A stretch of DNA of 64,000 nucleotides from Fulvimonas sp. R45 (GCF_030504985.1 NZ_JASERU010000001.1:186001-250000); one strand, 5' to 3'. Positions 29,686 to 38,320 are shown, counted from the stretch's first letter. The notes: generated from the sequence alone by a model not told the origin. A program made the numbers and translations.

Positions 29686-29818
29686 CCTCTCCCCGCCGGG
29701 GAGAGGACCGAGGTGAGGGGTGGGTGCTCGCGATGGCGCTGATCGAGGCGCACTTCGATGCTGGACTGGGGCGAGATTGGCCCCTCATCCCAACCTTCTC
29801 CCCGGAGGGGAGAAGGGG
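29686..29818. repeat. composite hairpin repeat, copy 1
   Basis: Left hairpin CCTCTCCCCG-C-CGGGGAGAGG (29686-29706) followed by ACCGAGGTGAGGGG, about 60 bp of unrelated sequence, then CCCCTCATC and a right hairpin CCTTCTCCCC-GGA-GGGGAGAAGG (29794-29816). The same order of parts occurs at 46445-46584. Extragenic, upstream of dnaX; no open frame. Confidence 0.75.
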
Positions 29819-29919
29819 CGAAGTGCCAGGCGGGTTCGTTCCTGCCAGCGATTGGCAACCGGAATATTTCAGGCTGCAGTACAAGGCTGGTTCCAGACGG
29901 GCTGGTCGCAAATGGCGGC

Positions 29920-30023
<104 letters not shown>

Positions 30024-30083
30024 ACCATGGACGTTGGGCTTCAAGCCCCGCGCCGGCCGAAGCCGTCGCGTCTTTCAATCAAC

Positions 30084-30176
30084 TGGCGGAGAGGGCGGGA
30101 TTCGAACCCGCGATACGGGGATAAGCCGTATACACACTTTCCAGGCGTGCTCCTTCAACCACTCGGACACCTCTCC
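30084..30176 (-). tRNA. tRNA-Ser (GGA)
   Basis: Complete class II tRNA of 93 bases with encoded CCA (30086-30084). Acceptor GGAGAGG/CCTCTCC, anticodon loop CTGGAAA with anticodon GGA at 30142-30140, long variable arm (TACGG/CCGTA), T-arm GGTTCGAATCC. Reads UCC and UCU. Upstream, 200 bp away, lies a truncated duplicate. Confidence 0.97.
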
Positions 30177-30278
30177 GCACGCAAAACCTTTGTCGCATCC
30201 ATCCGCGCCGGGCGGGATGGTTCGGCTCCTCCTGAGCCTCACCCCTCACTTTCGTTCGGGGCCAGCCTGGCGGCTGTC

Positions 30279-30301
30279 CAAATTCGTTCCAGACGAATTT
30301 G
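30279..30301. repeat. perfect palindrome at tRNA duplication junction
   Basis: Inverted repeat CAAATTCGT-TCCAG-ACGAATTTG, nine pairs, AT-rich against a very GC-rich background. It abuts the broken T-arm of the truncated tRNA-Ser copy exactly at base 30301/30302, and in the minus direction lies just after that copy. Confidence 0.75.
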
Positions 30302-30387
30302 TCGAACCCGCGATACGGGGATAAGCCGTATACACACTTTCCAGGCGTGCTCCTTCAACCACTCGGACACCTCTCCGCACGCAAAAC
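30302..30387 (-). pseudogene. truncated tRNA-Ser duplicate
   Basis: An 86-bp direct repeat of 30102-30187 at an offset of exactly 200 bp, with no mismatch. It keeps the 5' flank, acceptor 5' strand, D-arm, anticodon arm, variable arm and the first half of the T-arm, but lacks the rest of the T-arm, the 3' acceptor strand and CCA. It cannot fold as a tRNA. Confidence 0.85.
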
Positions 30388-30473
30388 ACCTTCACCGGCC
30401 AAACCGCTCCGGTCAAGAGGCGAAAGGATAACGGCCGGCACGGGAACTGACAAGGGATCGGAAGCCTTCCGAC

Positions 30474-30524
30474 CGTTCGTGTTGAGCGTAGCTCGCGCCA
30501 GCGAGCGGAGTCGAAACGCCGCGC
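30474..30524. repeat. possible dispersed extragenic repeat
   Basis: The sequence around GTTGAGCGTAGCTCGC and GGAGTCGAAACG resembles a short extragenic repeat seen in many Xanthomonadales and Pseudomonas genomes (core GTTGAGCG...AGTCGAAACG). Only one copy in this window, so this rests on recognition alone. The rest of 30388-30529 shows nothing. Confidence 0.35.
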
Positions 30525-30529
30525 GGACC

Positions 30530-31288
30530 TCAGCCAGCATCCTCGCGCGGCGCCGAAGGCGCCTCCAGGGCGATGCGCTGGCCCGCGACGGCGATGCGAT
30601 AGCCGCGCGCGGCCAGCGCGGCGCCGTCCGCGGCGCTGCCGTAGTGATACAGCAGCAGGCGGGCGCGCAGGGCCGCATCGTATTCGCGCTCGATGTCCTC
30701 GATGCCGGTGTGCGACGGGTTGCCGTGCAGGCCGCAATCGTGCGCCACCAGCTCGTCGCCGCCCGCATGGCGGCCCAGGACCTCGGGGATCGGCCGGGTG
30801 TCGCCGGTGAAGGCGAAGCTGCCGGCCAGCGCAAGCCCGAACGAGGTGTCGGGACGGTGGTGGCGGGTGGCGAACACGTCGAACCACAGCCCGTCCAGCC
30901 AGAAGCCGCGCGCGCACGGCACCAGCCGGAACGCCTCCCAGTAATTGGCGCCGCCCTCGGCCAGCACGCCGGGATAGTCCGCCACGCGCGCCTGCAGCCA
31001 CGGCACCAGTGCGGCATGGCAGAACACCCGGATGCGCCCGCGCAGCGCCTCGTCGAACCACACCCGGGTGAACAGCCGCTCCATGCCGCCCACGTGGTCC
31101 AGGTGCGTATGCGTGATGTACAGCGCCCGCGGCAGGTCGCCGTAGGCGGCGCGGTAGCGGTCCAGCGTGTCCGGGCCGCAGTCGATCAACAGCAACGGTT
31201 CGCCGTCGCGTTCCAGCACCGCTGCCGACGAACCCAGCTCCGCCGCGTGCGCGGCGCCGGCGCCGAGGAAATGCAGATGCCAGTTCAT
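30530..31288 (-). CDS. MBL-fold metal-dependent hydrolase (RNase Z-like)
   Basis: 252 residues. Metallo-beta-lactamase fold with the metal motif H60-x-H62-x-D64-H65 (ITHTHLDHVGGME) and later ligands in FAFTGDTRP and VAHDCGL. Resembles RNase Z/PhnP-type hydrolases but the exact substrate is unknown. I prefer the ATG at 31288, which overlaps the KDO kinase stop by 4 bases, over the ATG at 31297. Confidence 0.82.
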   Translation of the reverse strand: MNWHLHFLGAGAAHAAELGSSAAVLERDGEPLLLIDCGPDTLDRYRAAYGDLPRALYITHTHLDHVGGMERLFTRVWFDEALRGRIRVFCHAALVPWLQARVADYPGVLAEGGANYWEAFRLVPCARGFWLDGLWFDVFATRHHRPDTSFGLALAGSFAFTGDTRPIPEVLGRHAGGDELVAHDCGLHGNPSHTGIEDIEREYDAALRARLLLYHYGSAADGAALAARGYRIAVAGQRIALEAPSAPREDAG

Positions 31289-32037
31289 GCCTGCCATGCC
31301 CGTTCATAGCCGCGTTGCAGCGGCGCCCAGATCGACGACTCGAAGGCCGCCTCGCCCTGTGCCGCCGCACCCAGCTTGAGCAGCGAGCGGCGCAGCCGTC
31401 GCAGGTTGCCCTGCCGCCAGCCTTCGGCCGGCGCGCGAAAACGGCCGCGATCGAAATCGATCAGGTGCAGCCCCGAAGGCGCCACCAGCACGTTGTGCGC
31501 GTTGAGGTCGGCATGCCAGACGCCGGCGCGGTGGAAGCGCGCGACCAGCGCCCCGGTCGCCTCCGCCACCGCGGCGTCGAGCGTCCCGGCGGCGAGGCAT
31601 TCGGCCAGCGTGCGTGCGTCGGCGATGCGGCGGGTGATCAGGTCGGCGGCGTAGAACGCGCCGTGCCGCACGTAGCGCGCCGCCACCGGCGGCGGTCCGG
31701 GCAGGCCGCGGCGCGCGATCCCGGCCAGCAGGCGGAACTCGGCGAACGGCCGCGTGCGCGCCGCGCCGCGCCACAGGTAGCGATCGCCCATCAACCGCGC
31801 GACCATGCCGCCGCGGCGATAGTGCCGCAGCACGCATTCGCCCGCCGGCGTGTCGATCACCGCGACGCCGCCGCGGCCGCCCGCCTGCGCACGCAGCGCG
31901 CCCTGCCCGCGCCAGTGGTCCGGCGCGAACCAGTCCGCATCGACTTGTGGCGAGGCCGCGGCGTCGAACAGAATCGCGCCATCGGTCGCTTCGCGCAGTT
32001 GCTCTCGCATCGGTGCTTCGGCGGCTCCGTCATTCAT
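31285..32037 (-). CDS. kdkA: 3-deoxy-D-manno-octulosonic acid kinase
   Basis: 250-residue kinase-fold protein that phosphorylates KDO in the lipopolysaccharide inner core (known from Haemophilus, Vibrio and Xanthomonas types). Catalytic loop HADLNAHNVL (D177, N182) and metal-binding IDFDRG (D194) are intact; WFAPDHWR and the basic RHYRRGG segment match the family. Divergent from a heptosyltransferase with only 16 bp between the start codons; coupled to the MBL gene downstream. Confidence 0.92.
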   Translation of the reverse strand: MNDGAAEAPMREQLREATDGAILFDAAASPQVDADWFAPDHWRGQGALRAQAGGRGGVAVIDTPAGECVLRHYRRGGMVARLMGDRYLWRGAARTRPFAEFRLLAGIARRGLPGPPPVAARYVRHGAFYAADLITRRIADARTLAECLAAGTLDAAVAEATGALVARFHRAGVWHADLNAHNVLVAPSGLHLIDFDRGRFRAPAEGWRQGNLRRLRRSLLKLGAAAQGEAAFESSIWAPLQRGYERAWQA

Positions 32038-32053
32038 TGCCAGGCGATTCTAC

Positions 32054-33097
32054 ATGTCCGCTCCCGCTTCGATCTGCCTGCTGCGCACGTCCGCCATCGG
32101 CGACGTCACCCACGTGGTGCCGCTGGTGCGCACGCTGCAGGCGGCGCTGCCTGCCGCGGCGCTGACCTGGGTGGTGGGCACGCTGGAACGCCGGCTGGTC
32201 GGCGACCTGCCCGGCGTGGAGTTCGTCACCTTCGACAAGGCCGCCGGCCGGGCCGGCATGCAGGCGGTGTGGAAGGCGTTGCGCGGCCGCCGCTTCGACG
32301 CGCTGCTGCAGATGCAGGTGGCGATGCGTTCCAACCTGCTCAGCCTGGGCATCCGCGCCGACCGGCGCATCGGCTACGACCGCGCGCGCTCGAAGGACCT
32401 GCACGGGCTGGTCGTCAACGAGCGCATTCCCGCGCGCAGCGGCGAGCACGTGCTGGACGCCATCGGCAGCTTCTGCGAACCGCTGGGACTGGAGCAGACC
32501 GAGGTGCGCTGGGATATCCCCATTCCCGACGAGGCGCACGAATGGGCCGCCACGCAGCTGCCCGGCGACGCCCCCACGCTGCTGGTCAGCCCCGCTTCCA
32601 GCCACGCGCTGCGCAGCTGGCGGCCGGAGCGCTACGCCGCGGTGATCGACCACGCCGCCGGGCGCGGCTGGCGCGTGGCGCTGGTCGGCGGCCCCTCGCC
32701 CGGCGAGCGCGCGCTGGCCGACGCCGTGCTGGCCGCCTGCCGCAGCGCGCCGCTCGACCTCACCGGCAAGGACACGCTGAAGAAGCTGCTCGCCATGCTG
32801 GCGCGCGCGCAGCTGCTGCTGACGCCGGATTCCGGCCCGATGCACATGGCCAACGCGGTCGGCACGAAGGTGCTGGGCCTGCATGCCGCCAGCAACCCGG
32901 ACCGCTCCGGTCCCTACTCCGACCGTCGCTGGTGCGTGGACCGGTACGACGAGGCCGCGCGCACGTACCTGCACAGGCCGGCCAGCGAGCTCGCCTGGGG
33001 CCGCAAGATCGAATACCCCGGCGTGATGGACCTGATCGGGATTGATGACGTGGTGGAGCGTTTCGAGGCCGCCAGCGCCCATCTCGGGATCGGCTGA
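32054..33097 (+). CDS. Glycosyltransferase family 9 (heptosyltransferase-like)
   Basis: 347 residues, GT-B fold. N-terminal LLRTSAIGDVTHVVPLVRTL and the C-terminal nucleotide-sugar site LLTPDSGPMHMANAVGTKVLGLH are GT9 signatures. GT9 enzymes add heptoses to the LPS inner core; the neighbour kdkA supports this. Which heptose it transfers is not clear. No room for a separate promoter outside the coding region: 16 bp to the divergent kdkA. Confidence 0.9.
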   Translation: MSAPASICLLRTSAIGDVTHVVPLVRTLQAALPAAALTWVVGTLERRLVGDLPGVEFVTFDKAAGRAGMQAVWKALRGRRFDALLQMQVAMRSNLLSLGIRADRRIGYDRARSKDLHGLVVNERIPARSGEHVLDAIGSFCEPLGLEQTEVRWDIPIPDEAHEWAATQLPGDAPTLLVSPASSHALRSWRPERYAAVIDHAAGRGWRVALVGGPSPGERALADAVLAACRSAPLDLTGKDTLKKLLAMLARAQLLLTPDSGPMHMANAVGTKVLGLHAASNPDRSGPYSDRRWCVDRYDEAARTYLHRPASELAWGRKIEYPGVMDLIGIDDVVERFEAASAHLGIG

Positions 33098-33128
33098 CGC
33101 CGCGGGCATTACTCGGGCCTGTTCTCCC

Positions 33129-33267
33129 GTCGTTCCCGCATAAGCACACGCTCGTCATTCCGGCGCAGGCCGGAATCCAGTAACCGTATGGCCTGAACGA
33201 GCGTGGTCTGCCGGATGAACAGACCTTCGTCTGTTGAAAAGCGCCTCCGGCCTACGCCGGGATGACG
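33129..33267. repeat. dispersed hairpin repeats, 33 kb locus
   Basis: Three units of the CGTCATTCC-type extragenic palindrome: CGTCGTTCCCGC at 33129, CGTCATTCCGGCGCAGGCCG with its mirror GGAATCCAG (33153-33180), and the inverted GGCCTACGCCGGGATGACG (33249-33267). They fill the gap between two convergent genes. Confidence 0.7.
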
Positions 33268-33294
33268 AGCTGCCTGGAAGCCGCGAACAGACCC

Positions 33295-34038
33295 CTACAG
33301 CTCCCGCAACTTGATGTCGCGGAACTGCAGCCGGATCGGCGTCTCGCCCTTGTCCTCCGTGCCCTGCAGGGAAATATGCCCCCTGCGGAAGCTGCCGAAG
33401 TCCGGCCACGCCTTGAACTTGGTGGTGGCGACCCGCTGCTTCCATTCGTCCGTCCACAGCATGGTGTCGAGCACCTTGTGGCCGTTCTGGAAGAACTGCA
33501 AATGGCCGTGGTCGGCGACGATCTCGAAGCGGTTCCACTGCGGCGCCTGCTCGACCCATTCCACCGGCGAGGAGATCAGGTCAAACAGGTCGCCCGAGCG
33601 CTCGTTCAGCACGCGGCTGTCCGGCTTGGTGCAGGCCAGGTCGGCGATCTGCATCTCCGGTCCGGTCTCGTAGGGCTGCGCGTACTTCGGCGACTCGTTC
33701 ACGCGGAACATCACCCCGCTGTCGGCGCACGGCGTCATCCGCCATTCCAGCTTCAGGTCGAAATTGGCGTATTCGCCGTCGGTGACGAGGTCGGCGAAAT
33801 CCTCCGCGCGACCGGTGCGCCCGCGCTGCAACTGGATAGTGCCGTCGTGCACCGACCAGTCCTTGCCGGGCGCCTTCTGCAGGTAGGAATGCCAGCCGTC
33901 GAGGTTGCGGCCGTTGAACAGCAGGTGCCAGCCCTGCGCCTTTTCCCGGGGCGTGAGCGTATTGGGTGCCTGTGCGTTTGCCATCCCGCAGGCCAGGCAG
34001 GCCAAGGCCGCGGACAGCATGCGTTGCTTCGTGGACAT
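33295..34038 (-). CDS. Secreted DUF1080 (3-keto-disaccharide hydrolase-like) protein
   Basis: 247 residues. N-terminal signal peptide ends ANAQA (about residue 23). One DUF1080 domain of concanavalin-like fold: GWHLLFNGRNLDGWHSY, ADSGVMFRVNES, EMQIAD, GHISLQGTEDKG. Such proteins act on, or bind, oligosaccharides; some hydrolyse 3-keto-disaccharides. It lies 38 bp behind a GH92 mannosidase and probably forms one transcription unit with it. Confidence 0.87.
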   Translation of the reverse strand: MSTKQRMLSAALACLACGMANAQAPNTLTPREKAQGWHLLFNGRNLDGWHSYLQKAPGKDWSVHDGTIQLQRGRTGRAEDFADLVTDGEYANFDLKLEWRMTPCADSGVMFRVNESPKYAQPYETGPEMQIADLACTKPDSRVLNERSGDLFDLISSPVEWVEQAPQWNRFEIVADHGHLQFFQNGHKVLDTMLWTDEWKQRVATTKFKAWPDFGSFRRGHISLQGTEDKGETPIRLQFRDIKLREL

Positions 34039-34076
34039 CAGGTGGTTTCCCAGGTGGAGATCGCGTGTGGCGCCGC

Positions 34077-36515
34077 TCAGGAGCCGGCGTGCCCGGCACC
34101 GGGCGGGAAGGACGGTGGCGCGTCGCGCAGGTCGCTGCCCCAGGCCGTGTCGGGCGTCGCCTGCAGCGAGAAGCGCAGCGTGCCGCCACGGGTGGCGAAC
34201 GTCGCCGGCAACCACGGGCGAGCGTACGGCTGGCCGTCGACCCGCAGGGCATGCACGTAGGGCGTGCCGGCCGACGCGCCCGGCGCGTCGATCACCACGT
34301 CGCCGCCGCTGCGGTGGACGACGGCGTGGTCGAACAGCGGGCTGCCCACGACCAGTTCCGCGCGGCCGGGAATCTCCGGGTACAGGCCCAGCGCCGACCA
34401 CACGTACCAGGACGACATCTCGCCCAGGTCGTCGTTGCCCGGGATGCCGTCGGGCGCGTTCTTCCACAACGCGTTCACCACCGCGCGCACGGTCGCCTGG
34501 GTCTTGTACGGCTGGCCGGCGAAATCGTAGAGCCAGGGTGTTTCCACCGACGGCTCGTTGTTGAGCTCCGCATGCAGCGGTCCGGCGTTGGTGAAGGCCC
34601 AGTGCCCATCGGCGTCATGGAAGAAGCGGTCCAGCCGCGCGATCGCCTTGTCGTAGCCGCCCATCGCGTCGAACAGGCCGTGCAGGTCGAACGGCACCAT
34701 CCACACGTAGACCGCCGCGCTGGCCTCGACGAAACCGTCGTCGGTCGACGGCGTGAAGGCCGGCCAGCTGCCGTCGGCATTGCGGTTCTGGATGTAGCCG
34801 CCGTCGGGCGCGGCCTTCGGATTGAACAGGTTGCGCCAGTAGCCGGCGCGGGCGAGGAAGCGCTGTTGCCCCGCCCGGTCGCCCGCGTCGGCGGCGAGTT
34901 CGGACAGCGCGAAATCGGCCGTGGCGTCCTCCAGCGTCTCGGCGGCGCCGCCCCAGGCGTGGGATTTCGTGGCGATGTAGTGCAGCTTCAGCCACTGGTC
35001 GAGCGAGGGCCGCTCGCCCACGCATTCCACGTTGCAGCCGGCGTCGGACTCGTCGTGCGCGGTCGGCACGGTGGCGGCGCGGACCAGCGAGGCGTAGGCG
35101 CCGTGCAGGTCGAAGTCGCGCCCGCCGAAGGCGTGGATGGCCGCCAGCGCCGGCACCGCGGGATCGCCGCTCATCACGTGGGTGCCGCCATTGTTGTGCG
35201 TCCAGCGGTCCCACTCGCCATTGTTCTGCCGCGCCTGGTTGAAGAGCGACTGCGCAATGTCGCTGCCCACCTTCGGCATCAGCCAGGTCACCAGCTGCAG
35301 TTGCGAGCGGTACACGTCCCAGCCGGAGAAGTTGGCGTACTGCGCCTGCTGGCCGCCCTGCACGCGGTGGATCTTCCCGTCGAAGCCGCGGTATTCGCCG
35401 TCGACGTCGCTGAACACGTTCGGATGCAGCAGGCTGTGGTACAGCGCGGTGTAGAACACCGTGCGCTGGTCGGCGCTGCCGCCATGGACCTGGATGCGAC
35501 CCAGCGCCCGGTTCCAGGCGTCGCGCGCCTTGGTGCGCACCTGGGCCAGCGTGGCGTCCTGCGGGATCTCGGCGTCGAGGTTGGCGCGCGCGTTCGCCAG
35601 GCTCACGTAGGAAATGCCCACGCGCATCACGACCGGACCCTTGGCCGGGTCGAACGACACCCATACGCCCGAGCCCCTGCCCGCGGTCGGGAAGCCCTTG
35701 GCGTCGTAGCCGGTGCCACCCTCTGCGGCGGTGGCGCCAGCGTGCACCGCGGCGTCCCGCCAGGCGCCGGTAGCAGCGAACGGCCGGTCGAAGCGGGCCA
35801 CGAAGTAGAGCGTGTAGTAGCTACGCTGGTCGGCCTTGGCCAGGTAGCCGCAGAAGTTGCCGCTGGTGACCGAGCCGCTGATCGTGCGCTGCGCGGGGTC
35901 GATCCGGGCCTCGGCCGCGCTGCTGCCCACTTCCGAATCGGAGGTGCGCACCAGCAGGTTCGCCGGCTGGCCCGCGGGAAAGGCGAAGCTTGCGATGCCG
36001 CTGTGCATCGCCGCCGCCAGTTCCAGCCGCACGCCGTTGGCCAGCGCCAGCGTGTAGTCGCCCGGCGCCGCGTGCTCGTCGGCGTGGCGGAAGTCGACGG
36101 CGTAGCGCGTGTCGTCGGTGTCCGCCGAGGGCGAGCTCGTGACCGGACCGGTGACCGGCATCACCGGGATGTCGCCGCTCGCCCCCGCGCAGCCCGCGCC
36201 CGACAAGTGGGTGAGGCTGAAGCCGCGGATGCGCCGTGCGTCGTACTGGTAGCCGCTGGGCGAGGCGGTGCGCACGTGGTGCCCGCGCGTGTTCTCCGGG
36301 CTCCACTGCAGCATGCCGAACGGCACGACGGCGCCGGGATAGGTGTTGCCGCCGTTGCGGCTGCCGATCAGGGGATTGACCGCGTCGGCCGGCGCGGTGT
36401 CCGCCGCCGTCGCGCACGCCGCGGCCAGGGCCAGCAGGCTGCCCGATACGAGCACGCAGACGCGGGACAGGAGTTTCGGGCCGCTGGCGTTCCGCTTCCG
36501 CTTGCGATTGGACAT
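34077..36515 (-). CDS. GH92 family alpha-mannosidase, secreted
   Basis: 812 residues. Signal peptide (to about residue 38, ending ATAADTAPA). Two-domain GH92 enzyme, calcium-dependent exo-alpha-mannosidase family: N-terminal VNPLIGSRNGGNTYPGAVVP and GFSLTHLSGAGC, and the (alpha/alpha)6 domain with NNEPSVETPWLYDFAG and GNDDLGEMSSWYVWSALG, which contain the likely catalytic acid and base residues. Expected to release mannose from alpha-linked mannosides. Preceded by a palindromic operator candidate 24 bp from the ATG. Confidence 0.93.
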   Translation of the reverse strand: MSNRKRKRNASGPKLLSRVCVLVSGSLLALAAACATAADTAPADAVNPLIGSRNGGNTYPGAVVPFGMLQWSPENTRGHHVRTASPSGYQYDARRIRGFSLTHLSGAGCAGASGDIPVMPVTGPVTSSPSADTDDTRYAVDFRHADEHAAPGDYTLALANGVRLELAAAMHSGIASFAFPAGQPANLLVRTSDSEVGSSAAEARIDPAQRTISGSVTSGNFCGYLAKADQRSYYTLYFVARFDRPFAATGAWRDAAVHAGATAAEGGTGYDAKGFPTAGRGSGVWVSFDPAKGPVVMRVGISYVSLANARANLDAEIPQDATLAQVRTKARDAWNRALGRIQVHGGSADQRTVFYTALYHSLLHPNVFSDVDGEYRGFDGKIHRVQGGQQAQYANFSGWDVYRSQLQLVTWLMPKVGSDIAQSLFNQARQNNGEWDRWTHNNGGTHVMSGDPAVPALAAIHAFGGRDFDLHGAYASLVRAATVPTAHDESDAGCNVECVGERPSLDQWLKLHYIATKSHAWGGAAETLEDATADFALSELAADAGDRAGQQRFLARAGYWRNLFNPKAAPDGGYIQNRNADGSWPAFTPSTDDGFVEASAAVYVWMVPFDLHGLFDAMGGYDKAIARLDRFFHDADGHWAFTNAGPLHAELNNEPSVETPWLYDFAGQPYKTQATVRAVVNALWKNAPDGIPGNDDLGEMSSWYVWSALGLYPEIPGRAELVVGSPLFDHAVVHRSGGDVVIDAPGASAGTPYVHALRVDGQPYARPWLPATFATRGGTLRFSLQATPDTAWGSDLRDAPPSFPPGAGHAGS

Positions 36516-36538
36516 GGTGACGGCATCCCTTAGGTAGT

Positions 36539-36554
36539 TTTAGATCGATCTAAA
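36539..36554. promoter_or_regulatory. operator-like palindrome upstream of GH92 gene
   Basis: Perfect 16-bp palindrome TTTAGATCGATCTAAA, 24 bp before the GH92 start codon. Its AT-flanked, centre-symmetric CG form is like LacI/GalR-type operators that control sugar-utilisation genes in Xanthomonas. No regulator gene is adjacent. Confidence 0.55.
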
Positions 36555-36873
36555 TAGAGACCGGAAATCTATCCCAAGGACTGCGGGGAATCCAGTTGCA
36601 GAGCAGCATCGCAGCCGCATCGTGGGATCGAAAGCGATCGGGACCGCCATGACTCGACATCGGCGATGTCTCGAAAGTCCCTCCCTGCTTGCGGAAGAGG
36701 GGTTGGGAAAGGCACGGCGACGTCGCCATGCCGCTCCGCACAGGCCCTCTCCCGGCTGCCGCCACCCTCTCCCGCAAGCGGGAGAGGGATTCATCGGCGA
36801 CATCGCGGTGACCCGTTATCCCGGCCTTCGACGAATGGCGAGGCCATCCCGGGCGCAAGGGTCGAAACAGGCG
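36555..36873. other. intergenic region with hairpin repeat (GH92 - DUF6165)
   Basis: No gene. Contains a strong stem CCCTCTCCCGC-AA-GCGGGAGAGGG (36765-36788), a related but decayed unit around 36683-36711 (CTTGCGGAAGAGGGGTTGGG), and a further CCCTCTCCCGGCTGCC half near 36745. These belong to the CTCTCCC-type extragenic repeats also found at 29.7 and 46.5 kb. Confidence 0.6.
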
Positions 36874-37275
36874 TCAGGCGCCGGCGCGGTAATCCTGGTA
36901 CGACTTCTCCTCGACCAGCTGCGAGCCGAGCTTGAGGTTGATCTCGCGCTTCACCGCCGCGCGCTCGTCGTTGCGGAAGTACACCGAGCGCGCCAGCTCG
37001 ACGAACTCGGCATCGAAGGCCTGCGCCTTTTCCTTCAGGCGGATGCGGTCCTCGATGTCCCACAGCGCCTCGTTCACCGCCAGCAGGCGCGCGCGCTCGT
37101 CCGCGATGTCGACCTGCGCGGCGGCGTCGTTGGTCCAGGTGGCGTTGAGCAGGTCCAGCTCGTTGCGCACGTTGGCCAGCTTGGCCGCGTCGGCGATGCG
37201 CCGCGACTTGATCTCCAGGATGGTGATCTTGTCGATCAGCTCGCCGTGGGACACCGGTACCTGGATCAGGCTCAT
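36874..37275 (-). CDS. DUF6165 family protein
   Basis: 133 residues, cytoplasmic, charged and helical. Starts MSLIQVPVSHGELIDKITIL with a run of K/R/E-rich helices and ends QDYRAGA. I recognise the family (DUF6165), which often sits beside LPS genes; function unknown. Here it follows lpxK by 58 bp. Confidence 0.82.
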   Translation of the reverse strand: MSLIQVPVSHGELIDKITILEIKSRRIADAAKLANVRNELDLLNATWTNDAAAQVDIADERARLLAVNEALWDIEDRIRLKEKAQAFDAEFVELARSVYFRNDERAAVKREINLKLGSQLVEEKSYQDYRAGA

Positions 37276-37333
37276 GGAAACTCCGCAATGGACGACATGG
37301 TGCCCATGATAGCCGCGCCGTGCCGCCGCACGC

Positions 37334-38311
37334 TCATCTCCGGCCGCCAAGCCGCTGGCATACCGCGTCGAAGAAGTCGTCCGGCAGCACCGCACGCACC
37401 GGCACGCTCCACCAGCCGTCGCGCGCGAAGGCACGGCATTTCACCGCGTCCTTGGCAGTCATCAGCACCGGCAGGCCGTCGCCGAAATCGAGGTCGGCAG
37501 GCGCGTAGGCGTGGTGGTCGGGAAAGGCATGCTCGACCACGTCGACGCCGAGCGCGCGCAGGCTCTCGAAGAAACGCCGCGGATGGCCGATGCCGGCCAC
37601 CGCGTGCACGCGCCGCCCGGCGAAATCGGCCAGCGGGCGCTCGCGGTCGTCCACCAGGGACACGGCGCGGCCGCCTTTCAGTCTCATCGGCACCTCGCCG
37701 GCAGCGGGATCGCCGCCGTTGCAGACGCGGAAGTCCACCGTGTGCAGGCGGTCCAGCGGCTCGCGCAGCGGCCCCCGCGGCAACAGGCGGCCGTTGCCGA
37801 AGCGGCGCGCGCCGTCGATCACGCAGATCTCCACGTCGCGCGCCAGGCGGTAGTGCTGCAAGCCGTCGTCGGCCACCACCACGTCGCAGCCGGCATCGAG
37901 CAGCAGGCGCGCCGCCGCCGGCCGGTCGTGGCCCACCGCCACCGGCACGCCGGCGGCGCGGATCAGGCAGGGCTCGTCGCCCACGTCGGCGGGATCGGGC
38001 GCGTCGCCCAGCAGGCGCGGCCCACGTTGCCGGCCGCCGTAGCCGCGGCTGACCACGCCGGGATGGCGTCCACGCGCGCGCAGCGCCTCGACCAGGGCCA
38101 GGGTCAGCGGGGTCTTGCCGGCGCCGCCGGCGGTGAGGTTGCCCACCACGATCACCGGCGCCGGCAGGCGTTCGCTGCGCAACCAGCCGTGCCGGTAGCC
38201 AGCCCGGCGCAGGCGCACGACCACGCCGTACAGCGCCGCCAGCGGGCCGCACCACCACGGCAGCCTGCCCGATCCGTACCAGCCCGCCGCGAGGGTGTCG
38301 GCCAGCGCCAT
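37334..38311 (-). CDS. lpxK: Tetraacyldisaccharide 4'-kinase
   Basis: 325 residues. Phosphorylates the lipid A precursor at the 4' position at the inner membrane. N-terminal membrane-associated helix, then Walker A VGNLTAGGAGKTP (56-68) and VSRGYGG, the catalytic-loop DDGLQHYRLARD, and VAGIGHPRRFFE. Lies 9 bp after msbA; the exbB-exbD-msbA-lpxK order is typical of Xanthomonadales. Confidence 0.97.
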   Translation of the reverse strand: MALADTLAAGWYGSGRLPWWCGPLAALYGVVVRLRRAGYRHGWLRSERLPAPVIVVGNLTAGGAGKTPLTLALVEALRARGRHPGVVSRGYGGRQRGPRLLGDAPDPADVGDEPCLIRAAGVPVAVGHDRPAAARLLLDAGCDVVVADDGLQHYRLARDVEICVIDGARRFGNGRLLPRGPLREPLDRLHTVDFRVCNGGDPAAGEVPMRLKGGRAVSLVDDRERPLADFAGRRVHAVAGIGHPRRFFESLRALGVDVVEHAFPDHHAYAPADLDFGDGLPVLMTAKDAVKCRAFARDGWWSVPVRAVLPDDFFDAVCQRLGGRR

Positions 38312-38320
38312 GCCGTCGGC

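Noticed and set aside
30302-30387. Second functional tRNA-Ser
   Set aside because: Lacks the 3' part of the T-arm, acceptor 3' strand and CCA, so cannot form a tRNA.
30084-30387. Integrated genomic island at tRNA-Ser
   Set aside because: Only about 115 bp separate the repeats, no integrase or cargo is present, and the repeated part is the 5' rather than the 3' half.
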